Assembly (NCBI GenBank): GCA_024220505.1
Contig: JAKZZE010000021.1
Location: 744,001-808,000 of the forward strand
DNA from: Rhizopus arrhizus
Taxonomy: Eukaryota > Mucoromycota > Mucoromycetes > Mucorales > Rhizopodaceae
Length of the DNA stretch: 64,000 bases
Reading direction: 5' to 3'
Position numbers and translations under genes: made by a program. Each line of letters starts with the position of its first letter. The first letter of the stretch is position 1. This document shows positions 48,453 through 61,124 of this stretch, in pieces. The notes under the pieces are model-generated. The model saw nothing but the letters and a program-made list of their open reading frames with translations, was not told the origin of the DNA and made no database searches.

Positions 48453-49488
48453 ATAAATTTATTAGTTTTAAAATATCTGTAATCTTGTAAAATTAAACCT
48501 GATCTGATTTGATCAGCTTTATATATGTTTGAGGATGCTCAGATTTATTGATTTTGTGTAATACTTTGTTCGTTCACACTGGTACCTATTGGATAACATT
48601 ACGGTTATTACTATTTCCACTACCGGCATTTATGTTCTTCCTTTCATTTCTCTTTATTTAACCGATCAGATCAGCCAATCGTTTTGCTTTTTGGATTTGC
48701 ATTTTTTACCTTTCATGAAAGGTTCACACCCCTCAATTGCAAAACATTCATTTTAGGCAAAAGAAGAAAAAGGCAATTCAGTGCTTTGGTTCTTCTTTTT
48801 TCGTGCTTAGTCTGAACAAGTCTTTTTGTGTATAACAATGATTTTTAAAACCTTGTGAGAGAAGATGGGAAAGAGACTGACATGGTGGAAATAAAAATCC
48901 ATTTTGATGTAAGCACACATAGTGAATCCTACCCGAAGCTTTGTCTTGCTCAAGCAAGAGGTTGATGCTGGTAAGATGAATAAATATAACGGCAATTCAT
49001 AATGGTTTTCAATGATAAAAAAATCATCTATTACAAAAAAAAGCCAATCTGAAAAGGCGTAATCAATGTAGATTCTGCAGTAAGAAGGCATCTATTGAAT
49101 AGTTGAGTATGGTATTAGATATACGTATTAACAAGTGAAATGGTTCACCAGTTCCAAAGGTCAGTGAAATTACCTTTCTTTGGCAAAAGTGAGTCACATG
49201 TATAAGACCAGGAGGGAAGATGCTAAGAGAGAGAAAGTGTGTGTGTCATTAAAAAAGTTTAAAAGAATGGTTTGATGAGCTGGCGGTTTCAATACAAACA
49301 GTAATGATGTATGATAAACCATCAGGACTAGGGCTACTCTGGCTATCGGGAGTGTATGACGCTTCATAAAAAGAAACTGCTGTAGTCATCAAGTATTCTT
49401 TTGAAGAACAAAAGGCAGAGGTGACTTGATGACAATGACGTTCAATATTGTTATGGCATACTTTTTGATAACCTGTTTGCATTTCGTC
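48453..49488. other. Promoter region of DHA2 gene and intergenic DNA
   Basis: No gene recognised apart from the doubtful small exon at 49249-49482 described separately. ORF 48807-49091 (minus) has no family features. Confidence 0.5.
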
Positions 49489-50040
49489 TGTTGTAGAACA
49501 GCAATTGATTGTAGCTGATACTTGTAAAAATAAGGCTTACTACAAGATTATAATTAAAATAAAATACGAGTTTCTTTCAATAACATCATATGGTCAACCC
49601 CGAGTAAACATAAACTTTTTGAGTGCTTACTATGTTAATAGCATTCGTTGATAAGAAGAAGTATCGACTAAAATAACAGAATCTTTTTGTATTGTCAGAT
49701 ATTCAATCTAATACAAATAATGTTGTTAATCTTTCATAGAATCAAAACAATGCGTAAAATAGCGTTATTCAAGTGAGTAAGGAATTCCTAAAATAAAAGA
49801 TAATCTATGACAGACATACAAAGGAACAGATGAAAGTTTTTTATAATCACAGTTATAGATGTCACTTACTAATGTACCTGAAGATTAGAATTGTAAATGA
49901 TTGCTGAGTTCCTTCTTTGGCATTTCTTCTTTTCTTGATCATTGGAATCTTTACTAGCAGATGCAGTAGAAGTTACAATGTGTAGAGACTTGGTCAAAGT
50001 AGAAGAGATAGTAGCATAAAAGTTTGCGTCACTGTTATTA
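49249..50040 (-). CDS. Possible small two-exon gene of unknown family, spanning repeat copy 2
   Basis: Weak candidate. One open stretch (about 50040-49880) reads SDANFYATISSTLTKSLHIV then TASASKDSNDQEKKKCQRRN. A second (about 49525-49249) reads SATINCCSTTDEMQTGYQKV, CHQVTSAFCSSKEYL and ends SSSNHSFKLF. Between them lies ~350 bp of AT-rich sequence that would be an intron, far longer than others here, and which is the dispersed repeat. The exon phases do not join cleanly with the best donor (GTAAGT at about 49868). It may be a pseudogene or chance. Confidence 0.22.
49489..49891. repeat. Dispersed repeat, copy 2
   Basis: Direct-orientation partner of 13846-14230. Identical blocks include gataagaagaagtatc, ctttcatagaat, gcgtaaaata, taatctatgacagacataca and ctgaagattagaa. 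Similarity stops abruptly at both ends. Confidence 0.8.
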
Positions 50041-52405
50041 TCTATGATTTATTATATTAGTTAAAAATTGTTATAGTTTAGTGATATGATTATATGGGAA
50101 ATCCAACTTTATTGGTATATGTAGCTTATCAGAAAAGATAAGTGATTGAAGGGTAAGTGCTCATAATGAATTATTAACTAGCCAGTATAATGAAATATAG
50201 TGTTTAATTAAGGGGTTCAACACAATGAATAAGCAGCGATGTATATATACATAGGTTGAGACCTACAATATGAAAAATATATGAATTCTAGGCATGTATT
50301 ATTATTGAAAAACATTCTTTTTTTGCTTTGATTCTATTGAAACTCTCTTTATTAGCATCTTGTCAACAAACAGGCCATGTAACACAGACAATCATTCTAT
50401 AATCATAAAAAAGATCCAAATGAGGTCAAATTGATACTACATCGAATGAGATATGAAACAACTGTGGCTGTACTATAGAGGATCGCTTTTAACAAATAAC
50501 ATGGTTTGTGTTTAACATAGACATATCTGTTGAATATATCTTTAATTATTTAACATAGATGATCAAAGCAAACGCCTGATGATTATTGATTTTATTTATT
50601 TTCTTGTTTAAAAAAGAAATACAAAGATCATTAATTAACAAGAAAGAAAATGAGTGCAGTGAGCATGACGTGTTTGCGTGAGTTCGAATGCAACGCAGGA
50701 ATATTTTACATGTAACCGATTGTATCCGACTGAATAAAGCACGATGCGGTCCTATCTTAATTCGTTTGAAATGAATAAAACACTCTGAATTGAAGCTCAA
50801 TTCTGAGTGAAGTTGACTATAGAAAGATGCTTAATAATTGGCGCATGTTAAAATAAGAATTGTACGACCTTTGTGTTTGATTTAAATTCGGTGACAACAG
50901 ATATTTATTTGACCAATGAAGAAAAAAGAAAACAAAGGTATGTGGAGTGAAACAAAGATAAAGTCTTTAAATGATTGGATGATATTATCAGGTAATCATA
51001 AACAGAAATCCAATTTGAATAAAACGTGGTTAAATCTTTGTGTATCTCATGTTGATCGATTTGAACTTTTTAAACAAAACTTTTTAGCGCTCTATACTAT
51101 GATCGAGCTTGGTTGTATAACCAACGAATGCATTCTGTGCCATCTCAAACTCGGCTGATTTCTTTTATATCCAATGTCCAAACAGGTCAACTTTCTGAGC
51201 TGTTTTTCAAGTTTGCTTCAGTCATCTTTGTTAAACAACGTGTCGTGATGATTGTCTGATCCTTCAATGTCACTCTATTTCTCAAGTAAATTTCTTTATT
51301 CTACACGTATTTTTAGAATAATCTCTGTAAGTCTTCTTTTATCTACAACTTGAAATGAATGAGTTCTGAAGGTCAAAGTCGTGATTTACAGAAAAATAAT
51401 TTTTGGATAATTGTTTGATAATACAAACTTAGTTCATTACGTTATTACTGATTTATCTACCCATAAGCTTCTTTATTGTAGAATAAGATGTTTCTTTATA
51501 TTGAACTTTAATATACGGCAATATAAAGCATTAGGACACTTGTAATCAAAGTATTTTCATCTAAAAATCTCTTGTTATTAATTAATGTTACAAAGTAAGC
51601 ATCATGAGTAATTATCCATTTTGGCTTTGTTTATAAACAGAAAAATGCTTTAGATACAACCAAAGAAAAAATAAATATCGTTGAATATAAAAAGACTTGT
51701 GTATAATGTTTAAAATCAATTTCTATCATTTCTTACTAATAACTTATCCAAACTTCAATTTTGTAGTACGATGTGACATAGCAACAATATAACTATTTCG
51801 AATACAATACGTATTTTTGTTTGCAGGATGAATGCTGGTAACAAGCATACGATTAATTCATAAAATAGATAAATTTAAAACTGTTTGCAGCAATGATTCA
51901 TCTCTTACTGTAAAACAAAGTCCCTAGCACATAAATAAATGCATCCTCAAGTGTCACAAAAAAGTTAATATTTTATAGATACTCTTCTAAGTGTGCATAA
52001 ATAATTGGTATAAAAAATTATTATTTTTTTTTCCCAAATAAATCTCTCTGTGTAATTTGTATTTGAAATTGAATTTAAAGCAATTTTTTTTTTTTTTTCA
52101 TATAAAATGTTGAGTGATATCCAAGCCGGTTTCTATTGTAGTCTGCCCAGTATTTGTGATACATAAATTATTGTGTTAATCATATGCTTTACTCAATTGT
52201 TTGTCACCTTCTTTTTTAAATTTAACAATGTAATCAACCAGCTATTCAGGTTACACCAATTCTCATTCTTTTGCATGTGAAACCCGCCAAAGTCCACGCG
52301 AAAGAAATTTTTAGTAATGATTTATATATATGTCCTCCCCTTTTTCACTTCCTTTTCTTTCTTTTCCCCGCTATTCCTCTTCTTATTCTTTTTTATATAT
52401 TATTT
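50041..52405. other. Intergenic, no gene seen
   Basis: AT-rich. Contains a near-perfect palindrome at 50781-50809 and short ORFs (50546-50800 minus, 50916-51158 plus) without recognisable features. The end is the promoter of the PAS gene; an in-frame extension upstream of 52406 is hydrophobic and pyrimidine-coded and is probably leader. Confidence 0.5.
50781..50809. repeat. 29-bp near-palindrome
   Basis: cactctgaattga and tcaattctgagtg are reverse complements except for one pair, separated by three bases (agc). It could form a hairpin in RNA or be a protein-binding site. Confidence 0.7.
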
Positions 52406-53482
52406 ATGGATAGTCATTCATTTTATAAATGTCCACTTCGTTCTTCTTCTTTGTTGATTGTTAATAAAGAAAAGCAAACTATTGTTACGGCAACTGACGA
52501 ACTACTTGATATACTCGGTTATCACGAATCTAATCAGTTATTAGGGAAATCCATACAATTGTTAAATCCCATAAAGAAAGAATCATTCCATTTACTCAAA
52601 CATAAATCAACAGGCTATATACCCTTTGAAATCTGCATACATCATGATCCACTTGCCAACACGGTTGATCTTGACTATTGGCTTGTACATCCAGTCAATA
52701 TTACATCACAACAGAATACTATGCTTGGTCCGGTTACCATACTCAGATTAAGCCCTTTTGGCACAATTGAAAATGCATATCCATCCATCGATTTTCCACA
52801 GATAAATAGTGAATTACAGCATCGGCCTATCATGTCCTTTGTTCATGAATCCGATGTACGTCAGTTGTGTGAGAAGGTGAGCAAGACAAAGTACAAATCT
52901 CATCACACCCTGCGTATTCGATGGTTAGATCGATCTTCTCATTCATCAAGCAACCAGGATAATTTTCACTGGGTCATGTTGACAGTTATGAATGCGCCTC
53001 GTAGATTATCATGCAGCTCCTTTGATGATCTTCAGTCATGGCCAATTTGCGTAATTAGAATAGTTTATGAATCAGAACAGGACATTCAGGGTTTGAGAGC
53101 GCCCGTGAACTATTGCTGGAAGACAATTTGGTTAGATGCATTACATGGATTGGTAGAGCAGGCAAGAAGAGGATCATTTGAGCTTTATCGGCTCGTTCAA
53201 TCGATTCATCTGGCTCTCGATCAAGGCAAATCTTATCTTGTAGAATTCTTTGCTCATGCGCTCAGCTATTTATTGGAATTTGCCAATGAACTAAAATACT
53301 GTTACTTGTCCGAGATGGATAAAGTAGAGTGCGTGAAAATCAAGATGGAAAATAAAAAGAAAAACTCAAAGTATTCAAATACACCATCAATAAGAGTATA
53401 TGATAATGACACTATTTACACAATTCCTTTCATCACAAAAGCTTTTCAACCTTCAAATTGGACTCACTATCGAAAATTCTAA
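52406..53482 (+). CDS. PAS-domain protein, function unknown
   Basis: Intronless, 358 residues from MDSHSFYKCPLRSSS. Residues ~15-60 look like a PAS core (LLIVNKEKQTIVTATDELLD, ILGYHESNQLLGKSIQLLNP), followed by FEICIHHDPLANTVDLDYW. A second PAS-like half (FGTIENAYPS, PIMSFVHESDVRQLCEKVSK, THTLRIRWL-like) ends near 230. The C-terminal ~110 residues are helical with LVEQARRGSFELYRLVQSIH and a basic segment. No kinase, GATA finger or HLH domain is attached, so it is not a White-collar-type protein. An upstream in-frame ATG at 52271 would add 45 residues of hydrophobic sequence; I prefer 52406 because the longer form would put a membrane segment before a cytosolic-type PAS domain. Confidence 0.72.
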   Translation: MDSHSFYKCPLRSSSLLIVNKEKQTIVTATDELLDILGYHESNQLLGKSIQLLNPIKKESFHLLKHKSTGYIPFEICIHHDPLANTVDLDYWLVHPVNITSQQNTMLGPVTILRLSPFGTIENAYPSIDFPQINSELQHRPIMSFVHESDVRQLCEKVSKTKYKSHHTLRIRWLDRSSHSSSNQDNFHWVMLTVMNAPRRLSCSSFDDLQSWPICVIRIVYESEQDIQGLRAPVNYCWKTIWLDALHGLVEQARRGSFELYRLVQSIHLALDQGKSYLVEFFAHALSYLLEFANELKYCYLSEMDKVECVKIKMENKKKNSKYSNTPSIRVYDNDTIYTIPFITKAFQPSNWTHYRKF

Positions 53483-54142
53483 TATGAAGCTTATACATAA
53501 TTTATATGATTTTTATGCACTTGCCTCCCCCTTTTTTTTTATATGTAAAACAAATTATATTCTTTGTATATGTTGTAAATTCGTTAATAAGCTGTAAAAT
53601 GTAAAGAAACAATAAACTCACTTAATGCACCCTTCATTTCATATGATTCTGTACTATTTTGGAAATCAACCACCTTTTCTCTAAATCATTTTATCGTTTG
53701 TTTCAACCTCAAACAATTCTTTTTTCATAATTTTAATCGCCGTTTGAGCAAATGGATAGCACAGTTGATAGATGATTTCCCTTGAATAACAGGAGTACTT
53801 TAAATAGGATGGATGATGATCCTTTGACTATATAGAAAAAGAGTAAAAGCATTAAGGAAAATAAAGACGTCAAGATCAGAAGGATAAACCAAGGATGATA
53901 AAGACCAAAGCAAGACCACGCCCTAGCTTGCTCTACACGGCATCTTTTTTGCATTTGACAACTGCTTTTGACCCCCTTGGGTTTTTCAATACAGTAAAAT
54001 ATATTCAATATCCGCACCAATCATCGTTATAGAACCTGTCAATTGTACAGAGAAGGTCATCCTTCAACAAACAACCAGCGACCTCATTTTTTTTCTCTCT
54101 TTTACAGGAAAAAAAAAGAGAAAAAGAAGTATTGAAGTTGAC
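53483..54142. other. Intergenic between PAS and GET2 genes
   Basis: Contains the PAS-gene 3' UTR with AATAAA at 53611-53616 and the GET2 promoter. No gene recognised; ORF 53733-54020 (minus) has no family features. Confidence 0.5.
53611..53616 (+). terminator. AATAAA polyadenylation signal of the PAS gene
   Basis: Canonical hexamer about 130 bp after the stop codon. Confidence 0.5.
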
Positions 54143-55143
54143 ATGTCAGAACAAGAGAAATTAGAAAAAAGACGCGCAAGGCGCCAACAAAGAATCTTGG
54201 CTTCTGCAGAAAGTCGATTAAACAAGATTACAGGAAGCCAATCAGGTAATGAAAAATAGAATAAAAAGTTAAAAAAAGCCTAAAAAAAATCTCGATACAA
54301 AATAAAAGGACTTCGACAATCTCCAACGCCTTCACCGTCAAATTCAGTGAGCTCACTTCCAGAAACACCTATCAGTAATACACTTGCCGAACATTATCCT
54401 CCACCTCACGACCCACGTCGTCAAAAGTACGAAGAGCGACCGGCCCTGAGTAAATCACAGCAGCATCGTCCAGTTGTTCAAAAGATGATTGAAGAAGAAC
54501 AAGCCAGAGAGTTGAGCGAAAGTGGAGTTTTAGGAGGAAAGGTAACTCAGTTGCTGTTGGCAGCCATGTTACGACGAACAAATCCTCAGGAACGAATGCA
54601 GCAAAAGACAGCGGGCCATCCAGCAAATAAGTATTGGAACCTGCTGCATTTTGTTTCCATGACTTGGTTAGGAATATGCGCTGTCTATTATGAATGGTTG
54701 GCACATGGCGTCAGTGGAGTCAGTAGTCTTGCTAAAAGAGATAGATCATATTATGATGCAATTCATTTTGTAAGTTTTTCACAACAATATAACCCACTCT
54801 TCTTCTTTTTTGACTCACAAGCAGTCTCATTTAGTCTGTGTTTTGGAATTTTGTCTTGCTTCAATTCACTTTGCTATGTGGTAGAAGGATTTATCAACCT
54901 GTAAGGTTTTATAGTGATCTCAGGCGATGTTTTATACGTCTAATTGATATCTTTTTATAGGAATACAGATCCACAGGTGAATCAACTTTTATGAGCATTG
55001 CCTCTGAGCTACCAGAGCCATTAAAGAGCTCAGCCTACTTTGCACAGAAGTACGGAGTTATAGCAAATAGTATATTTAGAGATTTGTGTGTAGTTGTGTT
55101 TGTTGTAGGATTTGCGTCTCTAATAACAGCAATTGTTTATTAA
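54143..55143 (+). CDS. Get2-like ER receptor subunit for tail-anchored proteins
   Basis: ER membrane protein that, with Get1, receives Get3 carrying tail-anchored proteins. Exons 54143-54245, 54309-54769, 54835-54900 and 54961-55143 give 270 residues. The N-terminus SEQEKLEKRRARRQQRILAS, then AESRLNKITG, is the Get3-binding signature of Get2. A Ser/Pro-rich linker and a charged segment follow, then three C-terminal hydrophobic spans (LLHFVSMTWLGICAVYYEWL, FSVFWNFVLLQFTLLCG, LCVVVFVVGFASLITAIVY). The second intron uses the acceptor ttag at 54831-54834; the nearer AG gives a stop. Size and topology fit fungal Get2. It converges on the MFS gene, 124 bp between stops. Confidence 0.85.
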
Positions 55144-55267
55144 TATTGCTTGTATAATTTTGTTTTGCTTTTACGTTATTAAAAAATGCATAAACGCGTT
55201 TGTTCTTTTTCTTCTACTGAATAAGAAGCAATTGATATTAATTTTATTACGTAAATATGTTTTAATA

Positions 55268-56926
55268 TTAGCCTCGAGCAAAAGGGCTTGATTGGTATTT
55301 ATGTAGACTATTTCTATAAATAACAATTGATAAAATAAAAATACATACACCTGAAGAGATGGCACCAGTTATAAATGTGATCGTGAAACAAGAGATTCCA
55401 TGACATACTTTGCCTGTTTGATGCTTTAATTCTTTATCATAAACAAAGCCAAACAGAAAGTTGTATAATTGGCTTCCTATAGCAGGTGCACACATGATCC
55501 ATCCCCATGTTTTAACAAAATCCTTTTAAAGGAAATATGAGGAAGAATATTCTAGCCTGACGTGTTCTTACTTTTTTACCTTAATTACGAGCTCGCTGAT
55601 AATAACAGGTCCAATTCCAAACGATGTACCATATATAACGGCGATGACTATACTATATAAAAGTAATCCTTTTCCATCTGGCGCAAATGCAGTCAATGAA
55701 ACCATGGTGATCATGAAACTAAAAGCAGCAAACCAAATAAACCAAATCCTATGTATACCAGCTCTTTCTCTAACCAGGTCACTCAGTGCTCCAAACAGCA
55801 CTCTTGAAAGACAGTTGGACACGCTAAAGATAGAAAGATGCAAGTTACGGAGATGTTGTATTTCACTCGAAGATATTCCATCTGCAGACAAGGACACTAG
55901 TATACTTTCTATATTGGTTAAGTAAACATAACCTAATCCTAGTATAACTAGTAGAGAGAGACACAAAGAGAATCCAATGGGAGTTAGCAAAACAGCACAA
56001 CCAGATATGTTCATTTCTGCGTCATCTTCGATCTGGATTGAATTCGTACCACTCATCACATTACTTGACAGTGACGGTTTTGAGTCAATTGAGTCACCTT
56101 CGTACCATGTGGAGGAGGTGCTAAAACTGTGGATGCTGGCATCTGTCGAAGCATAATTCACTGGCTTAGTTTGAGTGATGGGGTGTCGGATCGAAGGATG
56201 ATCATGTTTTATGTCAGAAATAGGGCCTAAGATGAATGAACCCAAAAGTGTGACGAAGGTTGCTGTACATCCAAAAAATATTAAGAATCCAAAGGTGTTG
56301 TCACCATCCTTGGATCTAAAGAATTTGTCATTGATTTGCGAAAATAACAAGCCACTTATCCCTAAAGAGGCACTGGTGATTCCCAGACTCAGGCCTTGGC
56401 ATGACTTGAAATTATATGCCTATGATTACCACACTTTTAAAACAAATATTCATAAATTTTCCGTGTCCAAGCTAAGTTACCTGAGAATCAAAAGCACAAA
56501 GACATGATGCAGCACTAGCAGCGCCAATACACAAAAGATAAAATGAGCATAAGATGTAATTACTTGATAAATAACCAACATAGGTCTCGACTAACAAGAA
56601 CATGGCTGAAAGTGATATAAAAGAAGAAATAACTAGTGTTCTATGATAAACACAGTATTATTATTTCATACATTATTTTCATATTTATCAGATCTCTTAT
56701 ACTTTTTGCAACCCAAGTAGACTGCTAGCCATGCGCACAATGGGCTCGAAAAAGAAACACCCACAAAGACAGCTGTGCTGACCATGCTGTTCTCAATTGA
56801 GCTCCAATGAAAATGCTTTGCGAGTGAAGGACCATAGATAGGAAAGACATATTGCGGTCCTGACACGTTGACCACACAGAGTGCGGTTATGAACGAAAGG
56901 AGGAGGGTACCCTTTTGATTTTGCAT
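55268..56926 (-). CDS. MFS transporter, MCH1/nodulin-like type
   Basis: Twelve-span membrane transporter of about 470 residues from four exons. Start MQNQKGTLLLSFITALCVVN at 56926, then GPQYVFPIYGPSLAKHFHWS and ENSMVSTAVFVGVSFSS, which match nodulin-like/MCH1 transporters. The second exon codes spans 2-4, and SCQGLSLGITSASLGISGLL, then FSQINDKFF is a diagnostic stretch (the Q-G-x-x-x-G-x-x-x-x-x-x-G-x-S type). A long hydrophilic loop is central (STDASIHSFSTSSTWYEGDS). NCLSRVLFGALSDLVRE and GTSFGIGPVIISELV follow. Fungal MCH1 resembles monocarboxylate permeases, but yeast Mch proteins have not been shown to carry monocarboxylates; substrate unknown. Confidence 0.82.
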
Positions 56927-58478
56927 GAAAAGAGAAAAGAAACGGAGAAATTATAAATCAGAATTTCGCATAAATATAGAACTGATAACCGGACTTTTCA
57001 TATAATTACAATGCACACCTTACCTATAACTGAAATAAAAACCAATTTAGCCAATAGCGTCCTGAGGTTTGTTTCTGTAATCATCATCATTTCTACTGCC
57101 TTCATTAGGTTATTTCCGGAAATGAGATTGAAATCAAATTGCTTCACCTCCAAAGCCTACTAAGAGACCAATTATAAATCGGCGTGTTCTGTCTTTACAC
57201 TCTGTTGCTAGATAACAACATACTCTTATTGCGTCTAATGAAACTTTTGAGGATCTATCATTAAAAACATGAATGCTTCATCTTAATAACCCATTCATCC
57301 GTTCATTTAATATTTGCCGTAAAAGCCCCACTTTTTTCATAACTGCTGATAAGAAAGTAGTGCCTATGAAAATAAAACCACTGCGATGAGCATATCAGAG
57401 CAGATGTGTAGCAGCCAATCACGCTCGCATTGCCCCTGAATTGCATAAATTGCTGGGGAAATGAATACGAGTTATGTTTAATTATATAAGAAAAGCAAGG
57501 CAGAAATGAAGCCATATACTATTAAAGACGGCAAGCAGTTTTTAAATAATCTGGTTTATTTGCGGTAATAAAAGAAGGAATACATGTAGCAACATGGATC
57601 CCTTTATTTTATTTGTGCAGATAAAAATCAAATATGATCACCAATGCACAAAGAAAAAAAAAAAAAAAAAAAAAAAAAAAACAGCATAAAAAAGGCGCTG
57701 CTGCTGCTTCCTTTTTCAGCGTCTTGAATAATGTCAAGCTGACGTCTGGCATCTGGCACCAAACAATATAGCACAGAAAAATATTCGAAGTCAGTAAATT
57801 GCAAATACTTTAGAACTAAATAATAACTATACAATAAGCATATATCATAGAGAAGTATCGATTTGTCTACTTTGAGATTTTCTTCATACCTTCCTAGGTA
57901 ATTTCAGTTTAACTTTAAAAATAAACTTATAATTGCTATATAAATACTAGTTTTCTTCATAAAATTTATATGCATTTTTGAGATTGATTGTTATTGAAGT
58001 ATTCTTTGTAAAAACAATAAAAAATGTTTATAGGCCGTATACTTCTGAAAACTTTTTTATTTATATTAGACAATAGACACATACATATGCATAGAAAGGA
58101 AAACAAATTACTTCGTTAGTTTATATACAAGCTGCTTTCAGCCCCTAATCATTAAATACACAAATCCAAAGACATTAAAGCTTGGTTATGATGCATAAGG
58201 CTATCCAACACTTTATTAATGCAAAAAATCCTAATAAGATATTCACGCGTTACCATTAAAGAATGTACGCCTGACTTTTAGTCATATCAACTGATTGTAA
58301 TTATATTTGTACATAAATCGAGTATATTAAATCCCTATATAACGAGTACATATGAGAGGCGTATCTATTTTTACTAATGCAGTTTATTTTATATTTTTAA
58401 TCCCAGTGTAACTCTTTCTTTTCTTCTTCTTTTTTGTAACATTTTTATTGTATCTTTTTAATTGTATTTTATTTCATT
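56927..58478. other. Intergenic, no gene seen
   Basis: Lies between divergent genes and contains both promoters. It has an A28 run at 57654-57681 and AT-rich sequence without recognisable genes; ORFs at 57303-57515 and 57628-57834 lack family features. Confidence 0.5.
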
Positions 58479-60486
58479 ATGAATTTATCAGATATTGTAG
58501 ATAGAGCAGCTGCAGAAAAGCGGGGATCTTTGGATAACTTGAACTCTTTTTTACCACAATCAAATAATCCCAGTAGCAGCAAAGAAGAGCAAAGATCTTC
58601 CAATGAAACAAAAGTGTTTAATACTAGTGCACCAGCATATACCTTTGCATTCTCTCCACCACATCAAACACAGGTATCTAAAAGAAGCAGAGGACTGAGA
58701 TAATAGAGCCAAAGTCTGAGAAACTTACTGATAAAGATCTTTTTATCTTTGAATTTAGCCACCTATTACAGCATGGACAGAAAGAGCTAAAACCATACGG
58801 AGTGAACCCGAAAGAGTGTTTCTTATACCACATAATGCACCTCAAAGTTCAGAACATACATTATTAAAGCAAAACAAAACAATTCCACCAACTTTAATCG
58901 ACTCGCATTTATTACAGCAAATTGAAAAAAATAAAGTAATGCCATCAAGCAATCAATCACCATTTCAGCAAACATCACACAGAATACCAAAAAATAATAC
59001 CCTAGAACAATCAAGGAGTACTTTAAATCAATCAAATTTACAACAGCAGACATCAAACACAGCATCTTCAATCACTACGAATGGCGATGCTACTCCATCA
59101 CTGTCTTCCAGCATCCAAACACCCTCCAAACCCACCGTATCAAACCAAGCAATATCTAGAGAGAATATTCCAGCTTCAAATTCTAAGGTTGGGAATGCTC
59201 TAAAAAGAATAAGAGAACAAGCCTATTCATTTTCAAAGTTGACAGTAACCGGCAGAAATGTTTCGGCGGAGAATATCGCTGATGGATATGTTCAGTTTCT
59301 AGTATCGCATGATCCTCGTTACCTAGAAAGTCTGTCGTCTATGCTTAGTGCTAAACGCAAAATTCTAACAGTACCCAAGACTAACACTTATGGTATAGCT
59401 TATACAATATGGGACCTATTCTGTTCAATATCAAGGCTTCAGAAGAAAGAGGTTTGTATATACAAAAGAAGAGGATATGCTTCTTTTTATCCCGTCTTTC
59501 TCTAATACTTTATCCTCCTTTTCTAGATAAAAAATTGGTCACAGCTAGTATCCATGCTTGGCTTAGATAATGCACATGGTCGTCCTCAATTTGCACAAAG
59601 AATAAAGCGTTGGATGCATAAGCACAAAATTGATTGCTATTTCAATTATTTACTAGGAAACGATTATGATTTCCATAATCCTCAGTCATCTCGAAATAAA
59701 TCTATTTTGTCGGTAAACCCCACTCCAAAGCGTAAAGGAAAAGAAAAAGAAGGTATTGTTGAAGAGGATGAACTAGAAGGAGCAGACATGGATTATGTGA
59801 AAGATAATGACGTTGATTATGAGGAGGAGGAAGGACAAAGATCAAGGCCACTCATGTTACCACCTGGAGGCAAAAAACGTCTGAGACATAACAGCGATCC
59901 AGAAAAAATGATTCAGGCTGCTAGAAATTTTATCAAACGACGTAGAGATAACGATTCTGACGGTGAAGAGGAGAACGGTGAGAATGAAAGAGAGAAAGCC
60001 TTGCTTAATGGAAGGAATGAAAGGAAGAGAAGGAATGATGAGCGACAGATGAATGGTCAGAAAAATGAAATTGGAGCTCTGTCTAAAGTAGAAAACAGCA
60101 ATGGATATGTTCATAGTCAATATCAGCAAGAGAATGAGGACGATGAAGATGAACTAGAATCAAGCGCTTCTTCCTCAGCATCGCCTGCTATAAGACAAAT
60201 GGAAATACCAATAAGTAACGTTATCAAGCGTTCATCGACATGCAATAACTGTGATATTCTTGGAGCAGAAATTATGTCTCTCAAAAAGGAAGTAGCTAAT
60301 CTCAAATCATATATGTCAGCGGTTGAAGACAGTTTAACAAGACAGAAAAAAGTCGTTGAAACGAGTCAACTATATATCAACCAACTGTTGTTAGAAAAAC
60401 TAAAATTACGTGGACATTACACTAAATGGAGACAGAAGCTTGCAAAGGATATATTAGATGGCCCAAAAATACCCGAAGAAGAATGA
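58479..60486 (+). CDS. Abp2-like (ARS-binding protein 2 family) DNA-binding protein
   Basis: Exons 58479-58673, 58759-59451 and 59527-60486 give 615 residues. The N-terminal ~230 residues are Ser/Asn/Gln-rich. The conserved core is at about 235-340: NIADGYVQFLVSHDPRYLES, TYGIAYTIWDLFCSISRLQKK, EIKNWSQLVSMLGLDNAHGR, FAQRIKRWMHKHKIDCYFNY and LLGNDYDF, which is the Abp2 signature region of fission yeast and other fungi. An acidic/basic stretch with probable nuclear localisation signals (GGKKRLRH, FIKRRRD) follows, and the last ~90 residues form a coiled coil (LGAEIMSLKKEVANLKSYMS). Named for binding replication-origin DNA in S. pombe; in Mucoromycota its role is unproven. Both introns are in phase 0. 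Confidence 0.85.
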
Positions 60487-61124
60487 TATGCTCTCAAACA
60501 GAAAGTACACTTTTTTCCGATTTTTATATGCTTTTTCTTAAAAGTATCTGTTGAAACCTGGGCGATAAAATACCCACCCACCCGACCTAGTTCAACTGCA
60601 AATAAAAAGAAGAGAAATGGTAAACTTCATCTTGAAGAAAAAAAAAAAGTACTTTGTTCCAATTAAAAGATGTTAAAATCAATATGACAGGTGGTGCCAT
60701 CTTCTTGAAATATGAATCTTTTGATTTTTTTCTATTCAAGGTTATGTATCCATAGAAGAAGGCTTTTCCATAAATAATTGACATTCGCTTCTTGCCTACT
60801 ATTGCCCTTTTAAAAGAGTCGAAATCCTACAACGTAAAAACAACACAAGCAACTGCACCATTCTTTTCAAATTTATAAACTCGAGTAAATACACCAGTCT
60901 TGATATCCATCTTCTATCCTATGGATGACTCATGGGCCTCTTTTTCTGTCTAAATTACTTTAGAATATGCACGTTTTTGTTATTTTGAAGGCATTTATAG
61001 TGATTGTTTAAGCATTAAAAAGGCACAATTTTTAAATTTGATCAATCGTTACACGAATATATGACATATTTTGACTGACCATCTCATCAAATAACCTTTC
61101 TTCTTTCTGTTTGTCTAAACCATA
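60487..61124. other. Intergenic, no gene seen
   Basis: 3' region of the Abp2 gene and promoter of the carrier gene. ORF 60587-60784 (minus) has no family features. Confidence 0.5.

Noticed and set aside
50660..50720. gttcgaatgc resembling a tRNA T-loop
   Set aside because: The flanking bases do not form a T-stem, and no matching D-arm, anticodon arm or acceptor stem is visible.
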